A stretch of 64,000 nt of DNA from Petaurus breviceps papuanus (Eukaryota; Chordata; Mammalia; Diprotodontia; Petauridae): the NCBI GenBank assembly GCA_028583685.1, contig JAMXIF010001253.1:81762291-81826290 (forward strand). Reading direction: 5' to 3'. The translations under genes and the position numbers were made by a program. Numbering within the stretch: position 1 is the first letter of the stretch; the number at the start of each line of letters is the position of its first letter. The notes beneath the pieces were generated by a model that worked only from the letters and a program-made list of their open reading frames with translations, was not told the DNA's origin and made no database searches. Shown here one piece after another: positions 11,311 to 20,818 of this stretch.

Positions 11311-11687
11311 TGGGTCCATCCCCTTACCTAGAATCTGAACTGCTGAGGAGAGCACCTAAAGCAAAGGCAGGAGTGGACTGGTGTCAAGTGAAGAGGTGGT
11401 ATCAGAGAGAGGCCACCCAAAAGACCAAGTTTGACAGTTTGGTGCCAGCATAATGTAATTGCAATTCACTTAATAGGCTTGCAGAACCTGTCCAACAGTT
11501 CCAACAAGGCTTGAATATTACCATCCCAGTTGACTGTACTAGTAATAATAAAGTAAAATACTGAATCTATGTTTAAATTGTTTTGTTAATGCACACTGTG
11601 ATTCTTTTATGTGTGACATTGCTGTGTTTGAGAATGAATGACCTGTACCTGATATATATCAAGTATGACTTTTGGGGGGAGAGGGAG

Positions 11688-11935
11688 AAGCTAGGTGGTG
11701 CAGCAGATAGAATGATTGGCAGGAATCAGGAAGATTCATCTTTTTTTAGTTCAAATTTGGCCTTAGACACTTAATAACTGTGTGACCCTGGGCAAGTCAC
11801 TTAACCCCATTTGCTTCAGTAACCTCATCTGTAAAATGAGCTGGAGAGGGAAATGGCAAACCACTCTAGTATTTCTGCTAAGAAAACCCCAAGTGGGATC
11901 ATGAAGAGTTGGACGTAACTGAAAAAACAACAACC
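11688..11935 (+). repeat. Long CORE-SINE, full length
   Basis: Head AAGCTAGGTGGTGCAGCAG, then 'GTGTGACCCTGGGCAAGTCA', 'CCTCATCTGTAAAATGAGCT', and the tail GGGATCATGAAGAGTTGGAC with a terminal (CAA)-like end. Confidence 0.9.
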
Positions 11936-12182
11936 ACTTTTAACTTGTCCCCTTTGGGGGGAAATCTTAGACTAAGGCCCAAATAAATAATTTTCCTTGG
12001 AGTAGTTGAGATGGGGGCAATGAGCCAATGAATGTGAGAATGGGGAACCTGCTTCCCTAGGGGTCAGGTTTCCCCACAGTGTAACCTGAGCAAACTGCAA
12101 TGGTCAGGAAAAGGACAGAGTTTTTTAGGTTGCCAGCCTGTGGTGTCACCTGAGAATCACTGTTTGCCAGAAGTTCTGACTT

Positions 12183-12300
12183 AACCTTTTTTAGGTGTGT
12201 TATAGACCCCTTTAGCAGTTGGGTGAAGCCTATGGACCCCTTCTCAGAATAATGTTTTTATATGCAAAAAAAAAAATTGATTCAGCTCTAAAGTTTCATT
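12183..12300 (-). mobile_element. hAT-type MITE, partial
   Basis: TTAACCTTTTTTAGGTGTG, then 'GTGAAGCCTATGGACCCCTT' and CTCAGAATAATG. This is the reverse-orientation counterpart of the termini at 3382 and 44081. Confidence 0.65.
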
Positions 12301-12369
12301 TCCTCTACTGGACACCGCTGTGTATTTCTGCTGAAAGCTATCATTGTCAGTAAAGTTGACTTACTAGGT

Positions 12370-12604
12370 TGACTAGCATTTACTTTTTAAAGAATTCTTC
12401 ATTTTTTGGGTATCTTTTATTGTTATATTATTTCATTTTCAAATGTATTGCTCATCTCCCTAAGCCATTGAGCCATCCCTTGCAAATGAAAATGAAAAAA
12501 AGAAGGGGGAAAAGTAGTTAAGAAAAATTAACCAACATGTTAACCAAGTTAACCAATATGCACCGACTATTAGTTCCCTATGGTTGCAAAGAAAGGAGAG
12601 TGGT
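12370..12604 (-). repeat. Older L1 3' end, first half (resumes at 13259-13530)
   Basis: 'TAAGCCATTGAGCCATCCCT', 'AAAAGAAGGGGGAAAAGTAG', then TTAACCAACATGTTAACC is an antisense L1 3'-UTR. The same copy continues after the younger L1 with 'TTCTGGTTCTGCAGACTTCA' and CCCAAACTGATGGACACC. Confidence 0.65.
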
Positions 12605-12623
12605 ATGTTTTTCATTTCTTTTT

Positions 12624-13239
12624 TTAATTTTTTTTTTATTAATTTGTTTGTTTCCTTTTAGTTTACAGGATTCAATTCCACAATTCCTTGAATTTCACAT
12701 TTTGTCCCCCTCCCTCCCTTCCCCTCCCCCCCATGGTGGCTTATAGTCAAGTATAGGATCTGTAAATACTTTCACATTATACATTAGTCAGGTTATAAGG
12801 ATGGATTGTACCAGCTGGAATGAAAAATGGTAAAGAGGACATAAAACCAAATAACAGAACGAAAAAGATCAGGTATTTTGCTTCCACCTGGATATAAACT
12901 TAGTTCTTTCTCTGGATGTACACATTTCTCTCCGTCATGAGTCTTTTGGGATTGACTTATATCACTGCATTGCTGAGAAGAGTCCAGTCTATCAAAGTTG
13001 GTCATCACACATACGTTGTGTCTGTAATTGTGTACAAATTTCTCCTGGTTCTACTCTTCTCACTCAGCATCAGTTCTTTTAAGCCTCTCCAGGTAAATAT
13101 GAAGACTGCCTGCTCCTCGTTTCTTATAGCACAATAGTATTCCATAACATGCATATACCACAACTTGTTCAGCCATTCCCCAATTGATGGGCACCCCCTT
13201 AATTTCCAATTCTTTTCCACCACAAAAAGAGCTGCTATA
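12624..13239 (-). mobile_element. Younger 5'-truncated L1 inside an older L1, 19-bp target duplication
   Basis: Antisense L1 3' end: a T-tail, 'GAATTTCACATTTTGTCCCC', 'TTCTTTCTCTGGATGTACAC', 'GTTGGTCATCACACATACGT', 'CAATTGATGGGCACCCCCTT'. It is flanked by the 19-bp repeat ATGTTTTTCATTTCTTTTT at 12605-12623 and 13240-13258. The older L1 3' end is contiguous across it. It is truncated at the CACAAAAAGAGCTGCTATA point. Confidence 0.9.
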
Positions 13240-13639
13240 ATGTTTTTCATTTCTTTTTGAGAGCTAAACATAGTCATTATTATTACTCAGCATTTAGTCT
13301 CACTTTCATTCTTTCTTCTTACTTTGTTATATATAGTCTTTGTGTATATTGTTTTTCTGGTTCTGCAGACTTCACTTTGCATCAGTATTTACTAATTTTC
13401 TCATGTTTCTCTGAGTTTTTATATTGATTGTTTCTTATAGAAAAGCAATAATTCATTATATTTGTGTAACGCTATATTTTTAGTTACTCCCAAACTGATG
13501 GACACCTACTTTATTTCCATTTGTTTGTTTGAAATGCTGTTCTATCATTTCCTCCTTGTGTCTAATTTTTGAAAAAGGATTAAGGAAGACTGAGGTTAAC
13601 ATATTCCACATAGAATATATTACTTACTTTCTATCGACA

Positions 13640-13755
13640 ATCAGACATTTATTAAACTTCAGCTATTTGCCAGGCATCCTGCTGGACACTAGTGATACAA
13701 AGGTAAAAATGAAACAGTCCTTGTTTTCATGAAACTTACCTTCTAGTAATATTAT
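13640..13755 (-). repeat. L2 3' end, antisense
   Basis: 'ATTAAACTTCAGCTATTTGC', CAGGCATCCTGCTGGACAC and 'ATGAAACTTACCTTCTAG' are antisense L2 terminus. Confidence 0.65.
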
Positions 13756-14240
13756 AGGTTATTTGCAAAGCAAGTAGGTATTCAGGAGGTGCTATTTCTT
13801 TCCTCCTGCCCCCAAATATCTTAGTTTCATTTAGCTTACTGGTTGACCAGAAAAGATCTAAGGAGTGTCTATGCTCTCTTTAGTGGCCATGAAATATTAT
13901 TATTTTTTGCTAATAGAATAACTTGTCATTTGTGTTCTTGTGAAATACAGAGCTAATTTTCACAGACCCCCATTTACTAACTAAATACTTAGCAGTGCAT
14001 ATTATTTGCTGTGTTTGGATGAATACAGAGTTAGATATTTGGCATGGAATTTAATTTGGTTTTTTTTTCTTGTGCTAATGAAAATGTTGCCTATAAAACT
14101 TTACTGAAATTATGATAGCTGAGGAGATAAGAGTTGCCCCCCATTGAGTTCCATGCCCTTGAATAAAAGGAAAATGATGATATTGTTGATAAAGAGAAAT
14201 CTGGGCTGTCTGCATGTAGTTCTAGTGAGGTTTACCTTTT

Positions 14241-14266
14241 AACTGATTCACTATAGTGAATCAGTT
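14241..14266. repeat. Perfect 26-bp palindrome
   Basis: The arm AACTGATTCACTA is followed immediately by its exact reverse complement TAGTGAATCAGTT, with no spacer. The symmetry stops abruptly at both ends. It is not part of any repeat I recognise. Confidence 0.95.
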
Positions 14267-14711
14267 TTTCAGAGAAATATGGATAACAGGATGTTAGGCA
14301 AGTTGGATTGATTTGATAACAAATTGATAAGATGTGAGCCTTTCTTCTGATGGGGGAAGGGAAAAAACCTGATAAGATACAGATCTAGCTTTTCAAAAGG
14401 CAGCTTCCAGTTATAATTCCCCAGCGGACTCACAGAGAATGGTTCATGTATTTATTATGTAACTCACACTCAGAATGGCCCCTGGGGCAAGTTAAACCAT
14501 TCCTGTGGTTTTGTAAAAAGTTGTGTGCACGTGCTCACACACAAATGAGAGAAGGATGTTTGAAATTATGGTTCTATGAAACAGAATAGGTTTACTTATA
14601 CCAGGTATTGTTGGCACATTGCTAGATTATATAGTTAATAGTCAAGTTTGGCATGGGGGGGGAAGCAGTGTTTCTCACACTGCTCTTTAGAAATTATATG
14701 ACATACAGTAG

Positions 14712-14910
14712 TCTTAGAATGTTGGAGCAGAAATAGGCCTTAAAGATTACCTAGTGCTACCCCTGTATTTTGCAGATGGGGAAATTGAGGTTCAAAAAAA
14801 TTCTGTGACTTGCTCAAGGCAGGTTAGCTGCTGCAGGGAGGAGGTGGGGGGAGGGAGACTCAAACCTTAGTTTAATAACATGCAGTGCAATTGTCTTTCT
14901 ACATTAGCCT
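14712..14910 (-). repeat. MIR-type SINE
   Basis: 'AATAGGCCTTAAAGATTACC', 'TGCAGATGGGGAAATTGAGG', TGACTTGCTCAAGGCAGG, and the head-side TGTCTTTCTACATTAGCCT. It contains a G-rich expansion in the middle. Confidence 0.7.
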
Positions 14911-15178
14911 TGCAGGTAGTTATTTACACACTCACCCAACACAAATAATACTGGGGATGACTTCCATTTAAAAATATTTTTACACTTGAATCCTCCTAGT
15001 AAAGGAGAGGAGGGCTGGTATAAAAACAAAGGTACTACTTCTCAAGTTGATATGGTCAGCTCACTAATAGTTAACATTATAAAGCTTCATTCCTTATTAA
15101 GTCTACTGATTTTCTGAGGTGCTGTGTTTCCTTTTGGATGACTGTAATGGGAACATCTACCTGCTTGTCTTGTGATTT

Positions 15179-15224
15179 ACTAGAGTTTTCATTAATTTTA
15201 AACTAGAGTTTTCATTAATTTTAA
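15179..15224. repeat. Perfect tandem duplication of a 23-bp unit
   Basis: The unit beginning ACTAGAGTTTTCATTAATTT occurs twice head to tail with no mismatch (15179-15201 and 15202-15224). Confidence 0.95.
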
Positions 15225-15337
15225 AACCAAATTGTCCATGTGCTAACTGATTCATACAGGGGGTGATCAGGGGAAACACTTCTAAATATCATGAGAAAAG
15301 TCTATAGGTATTACTTTCACAAAATAGCACATATTCA

Positions 15338-15367
15338 AGTATACATACATACATACATATATATGTA
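15338..15367. repeat. (TACA)n/(TA)n microsatellite
   Basis: A TACATACATACATACATATA run. Confidence 0.95.
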
Positions 15368-18300
15368 TCTTAGCTGCAAAATTTCTTGTTGTTGTTTACA
15401 ATTTACATTCCTATAATTTACATTCTATAATACTTCAGAATAGACATTGTTATTTTCCCATTATCTTTAAATGTGGGGAGGAGTGAAAATTTTTCAGGCT
15501 ACACTATAGACCTAACTGGGGTTGGCATATGAGTGTGCTAGGGAAGTAGGAAACGTTGTTTTTACCCGTCACTTGTGGTCCTCACTTAGGCTTTTCTTTC
15601 CCCTGATGTACCTGTGAGTTGTGGTATATGTGAAGGGAAGCATGTCAAGACTGCAGACAAGCTGGAGGCTTATTATACTGGACAGTTCTGTGACTAACGT
15701 TAAGACCATGTTGAGATACAGGGCTGTCCCCATTACAGCATTTGGTAATGGATGGTCTTTACCCTCAAAGGCAGACATTTCCAAATAACTTATCTGTTAA
15801 CTCATGGAAATGTGTGAAAGAGAATACAGGACTTAGGCAGTGTGTTTAACACATAACTAAGCAATCTTACACTTGGTATTCAGGCTACAATCTTGTCCAC
15901 TTAGTCAAAGAGCCTCTGTGTTATTGTCAGAATGCTGTCTTGGCTACTGACTTCTCAACCTCATTTCAGTTAATTTCTTCACAGTAACCCCTTTTTTTAA
16001 GTACAAAACATGTCTTTGGCTTCTGCAAATGGTGTTGGAGTGAGAACTGATTGTCTTTTATCTGGGGTAGGGTGGAGATCTTTACATTAAAGAAGTACAT
16101 GGTAGATAGACCTTTACTCCAGAAATATTCTTAATGAATAAAGAAATATATTTTATCATTTGTTGTTTACTATTTAAGTTTCAGTTAAGAGCATGCCTGA
16201 TTTTTCCTTTTAGAAACTCAAAAATAGAACAATTAGAAAAGTTTTTCATTGGTTTGGTTAAAAAGGTTTTGAAGAAGGAAAAGCCTTGAGTGTATAGAAA
16301 AACTTATGTACCCAATTATGTCATGTTGGGGCACTTCATAATGTTTTATGTAGGGCAAAAGAGCAGAAATCCATGCTGATTGCTAATTATTCAGATTGTA
16401 AATAGCTCAATAGAGAACTTCATTTAAACAAAAGGAACATCTAAGGAACAAAAGGCCTATGGTAATGAAAGGGACTTTGTAAAGAGGGAGGCTGCACTGA
16501 ATTATTGATGCGGGTCACATCTTGTGCTTGTATTTTAATTGTACCTTTGTATTTAATAATAAAAAATGATTACATGCTCCATTCTTACTGGCTCATCTTA
16601 CTGAAAACCACAATGTGGATATGTAAAAGAGAATTATCCCAGTTCATTAGAAAATCTTGAGAAAACAGTGCTTTTTTTCTCCTGTAAAGAATAATTTGTA
16701 CTAGAAACTACTGATTCTGCAAATGTTCATCAAATCAGAAAGATTTCCAGGCAATATAAAGTTGGTTCTTGTTAAAAATTACCATATAAAATGTGGCTGA
16801 ATAGTTTATATTGTTCGACACTTAAAAATGACTTAGGAAACCCTCTTTTCTTCCTCCTTATTTTTACCCTCTTCCCCCCTGTTCCCATTTAGGAATTGAG
16901 CTAGTAACTGTCACAATAGGACCTTTCAGGTTTTTTTCCCCTCACTTTTAGGCATTTGCTAATCTGAAACCTCTTCAGATGTAATTTTAAGAACAGCAAT
17001 AGCTTCAGTACAATTACATGTGGTCCTAGATGTTCCACATGAGTTACATATAAACCTTTTAATATATGGGGACCTATAGGTAACATTTAGGTATGTGATA
17101 TGTACCTTTCCTTTCCTCCCCTGCCCTAGTCATTTCTCCTTTCTTACTCTTAGCTGTCAGCTGTCAGTAGCAGGTAAAGGAGAATAGGGCGCACCTCTCT
17201 TCTGAGCACTTCCCTCAGTCCTGAAGGCTGCTGTTAGTCTTTAGCCCCTGCTCCCCTCCTCTCTTTCCCAAGAGGCTCCTACTCTTTACCCTGCTGAATT
17301 TGATTTCCTAGTGGCAGTTCAGGCTAGGAGAAGAGTACCTGTTCTCAATAACTTGATGGGAAGCAGGATAAGGTGGAAAAATAAGAGTGAAAAGGTTAGG
17401 AAAAGATGTTACTACAGCATTCCAAGTTGGAGCTTTGAATATATTTTCTCATAGAAATATTGCTACACATTCTAGTTAGGTTTTATAGTATTATTGAAGG
17501 AAATACCATATTCTTTGTTTTAGTCATATACCTGTCAGAAACTGTGTTTTTTAAAAGTGATTATTCTAATCTAAGCATATCTACTGAGAGAGAAAAATGT
17601 TGCCTACAGATGTCTCATGTAAGTCATTTTGAAGTCACAGTTTATAAGATTATTAAACAAAGAATATTTGAGTCAAAATTGAGCCTGGGTCCAGAGTTTG
17701 GGTAAGAATTTGCTTCATTGGAAAGAAGAATACTCATTTCAATTTTTGACACAATCTTAGAGAATCATTTCCTAAAGCCATTCAACCCTATATACCAGTG
17801 AATTTAAGGGTACTACTTTCTACCTGGTCAAAGGGGAGCAGAAGAGATATTAACATTTAACTCAAGTAATCTGAGACTTCTTCCTTCTCTTTCCTGGTTC
17901 ATACTCTGATACCTCCAGGGCATGGGGAAAGAGGTTAAAATTCTTAGTGGATCACTCCAGGATCTCTTGTCCCCACCCTCCTCCACCCCCCTCATTACCG
18001 GAGGAGGAATCCTAGGCTGTCCTAGACTGATCCAGACTGTGGAGAACAGGATATTGTTTAAGAATGGATAGTTAAAGAGTGATAAAGTTTCTCATCCAGA
18101 TTAATCTAAAGGCTTCAGTTTAGGATAATTTAGACATGATTTCTTAATGTATTTATGGCACTTTGAACCGCATTTTCCTAACCCAAGCGTTGTTTAAAAC
18201 ATCATTGTTATTGTTTTTCCCCTTAAGAAAATACATTGCAACTTCCAGATGTCTAAATTACAGATGGCTTAAGTGGGACCTTACCTGTTTTATTCTCTTA

Positions 18301-18479
18301 GTGTCCAAAAGTTAACACAATTACTTTAAAAAATACTCTGTTGCTAATAAGGAAATATATAAGATATAAAAATAAGATTTGGGAGCTAAATCTATAGGTC
18401 TCATTAAACTCATGTTAATTTCTCATGGGGGGAGGGGGTCCTTTTATTTTCATTATCTTCCTCCTCCTCCCCTATCATT

Positions 18480-18602
18480 TTTGTTGTTGTTCATTCATTC
18501 TGTTATGTCTTATTTTTTCATAACCCCATGGACCAACTGTCCATGGGGTTTTCTTAGCAAAGATACTGGAGTGGTTTGCCTTTCCCTTCTCCAGTCTTTT
18601 AT
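18480..18602 (-). repeat. CORE-SINE tail fragment
   Basis: TTGTTGTTGTTCATTCATTC, 'GGGGTTTTCTTAGCAAAGAT' and ACTGGAGTGGTTTGCC match the distal half of the long SINE in antisense. It contains a 12-bp perfect hairpin (18522-18533 with 18539-18550). Confidence 0.8.
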
Positions 18603-18734
18603 CATTTTAGATATTCAATTTATTCAATTCAATATATTCAAATTAGAAAACAAGACGACCCAGAGAGAAGGGAAACACCACCCCCCTACATACACACCTG
18701 TAATATGTTGTTAGCCAGATATTGAAAAGCTAGA

Positions 18735-18915
18735 AACCATAGAATTTTAGAGCTCTCAGGGACCTTGCATATATAATTGAAACTAACCACTTTATAACAA
18801 GAACTCCCAAGGTAAAAATTATTAAAGGTAACAAAGCTTTTTTAGTGGCAACACCAGGACTAGAACTCAGAACTCCACGTGACAAGTCCAGTTCTTTTTT
18901 TTTTTATTGGACTAA
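18735..18915 (-). repeat. MIR-type SINE, degraded
   Basis: 'TAGAATTTTAGAGCTCTCAG', GGACCTTGCATATATAATTG, and 'GACTAGAACTCAGAACTCCA' followed by GACAAGTCCAGTTC. Confidence 0.6.
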
Positions 18916-20500
18916 GAATACCATGCTGTTGTTTCTTATGCCTGAGTATTTTATACCACTGGGTTGTATGGGTGTTCAGGGAAGTCTAGTACCTCTGGTG
19001 TGAGAACTGCCCATCTACCTTTGGTATCCACCTGGCATTCAACTCTTGCCTGTGGCTCCAAGAAGCTATAGCAAGCATATTGACCACACCTTGGTAAACT
19101 GTTTTGGCAGATGGGTTAAACCAACTTGAGGGTAACTGAAAGGCTTCAAACCCATCAGTGAATTGTGGGGTGGGGTGTCTACCCCAAGCATGTGAAGATT
19201 TCCCCCAGTGGAATGGGTAGATGACAACAATTTGTTCCAACATCCATGAAGACGTCAGAAGTAGGTGCTATGGAGTGCTTAGAGTTTGGTTAGACATTAA
19301 AGATACCAAGGTTATTCACTGAATCCCAGGCTGTCACTGGTTATCTTGATTTTTGTATTGCCACTGAGCTCCAATCATTCTAGAAGAGAGAATGAGGCTG
19401 AGGATTTCAAGCAACTCTTCTTCACTTAAATTCAATTTATGTGAGAGTCAAAAGACATCACTCATACCATTTTACTATTTTTACCTATCTCATAGTCCTG
19501 TGATGACAGGCAAGTGATGAAGGAACAGGCATGGATACACTGGGAACTGTAGTCACAACCCTGCACACAGGTGGACAAGGTCAGAGGATCATCTTTTTAA
19601 CTGAATTGTAGCAGCAATGGAATTCTGCAGCCTCCCTACCCTGCCCCTGCTTATTTCAGCAGCCTTTTTTTTAAAGAATCACACTGCTCACCCTCTGGCA
19701 TGAGGAAGGGGCTAGAAAAGGTGCCCTAAAAGTCATCTGCTTCACCTAACCTAACCCTGGTCTGCTTACTACGGCAGGTGGGGATCCTCACCTGCGGTCA
19801 AAAACCAAAAAAAAAAATACAAAACTTTTGCAAAGATGATTCCACTCACTATTGGTATGTGGAATGTGTACACATTTATGGACAATAAGAAATCTAGTAG
19901 ACCTGAAAGATGAACACCTGTTGTTGTAAGAGAACTCAGCATGTATTGAATTCAGACAGCATCCCTGAGTGAAATAAGACTGGCAAATGAAGGCCAATTT
20001 ATTGAAGTCAAAGTGGGACACATATTTTTCTAGAATGACCACAGTGATGGGGAATGCCGTGAAGCTGGCATAAGTTTTGTAATCAAAACTAATATAGTCA
20101 ACAAGCTCATATACCTCCCAAAAAGAATGAATGACAGGCTCGTGACAATGTGATTGCCACTTACAGGAGTACCATACGGGAGTATCATCAGTGTGTATGC
20201 TCATCCCATAATGAATTCTGATGAGGTCAAAGAAAAATTTTATGAAGACCTGGAGACCCTCATCATCAATGTGCTGAAAGAGGACAAGTTTGCAATTCTG
20301 GGTGACTTTAACACCAGCGTAGGCACAGACTATAAAACATGACAGGGAGTCCTTGGGAAGAAGTGAGTCAGAAACAGCAACAGCAGTGGTCACTGCTCCA
20401 GCTGAAGACTTGTGACCTCATCACTATTTTACCTAAATATGATAAAACTTAATGGGTGCACCTTGGAACAAACATGGGCATTTAAAAGACTATAAAGAGA

Positions 20501-20653
20501 TAGATGGGGGGTGGCCAGGTAGCACAGCGAGTAAAAGCATCGGCTCCAGTGTCAGGATGACCTGGAGATCGAATCCCGGGCTCAGACACTTAGCACCCAC
20601 CCAGAGATGCCTGGCCACGTAACCTTGAGCAAGTTACTTAACCCCAATTGCTT
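20501..20653 (+). mobile_element. Variant-head SINE, first unit of a tandem dimer
   Basis: 'GGCCAGGTAGCACAGCGAGT', AAAAGCATCGGCTCCAG, GAGATCGAATCCCGGGC and the end 'TTAACCCCAATTGCTT', with no A-tail before the next unit begins. It interrupts the LINE at 18950-22770. TATAAAGAGA precedes it (20491-20500). Confidence 0.85.
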
Positions 20654-20818
20654 AGGGGAAGCCAGGTGGCTCAGCAAGTAAGAGCATTTGGCTCCAGTGT
20701 TGGGATGACCTGGCGATTGAATCCCGGGCTCAGACACTCAGCACCACACCCAGAAATAACTGGCTGTGTAACCTTGAGCAAGTTACTTAACCCCAATTGC
20801 TTTAAAAAAAATTATATA
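20654..20818 (+). mobile_element. Variant-head SINE, second unit of a tandem dimer
   Basis: 'AGCCAGGTGGCTCAGCAAGT', AAGAGCATTTGGCTCCAG, GATTGAATCCCGGGC, 'CAGAAATAACTGGCTGTGTA' and 'TTAACCCCAATTGCTTT' with an A/T-rich tail. TATAAAGAGA recurs at 20819-20828, so the dimer probably inserted as one unit. A second insertion into the first unit's tail cannot be excluded. Confidence 0.85.

Noticed and set aside
18379-18714. A 111-codon open frame
   Set aside because: It runs through a CORE-SINE tail and low-complexity CTC/CCT sequence, with no domain or splice context.
19788-20393. A 201-codon open frame on the minus strand, the longest in the window
   Set aside because: It is exactly antisense to the endonuclease region of the RTE-like LINE, has no family resemblance of its own, and is rich in Cys/Phe/His as expected from the complement of a LINE ORF.
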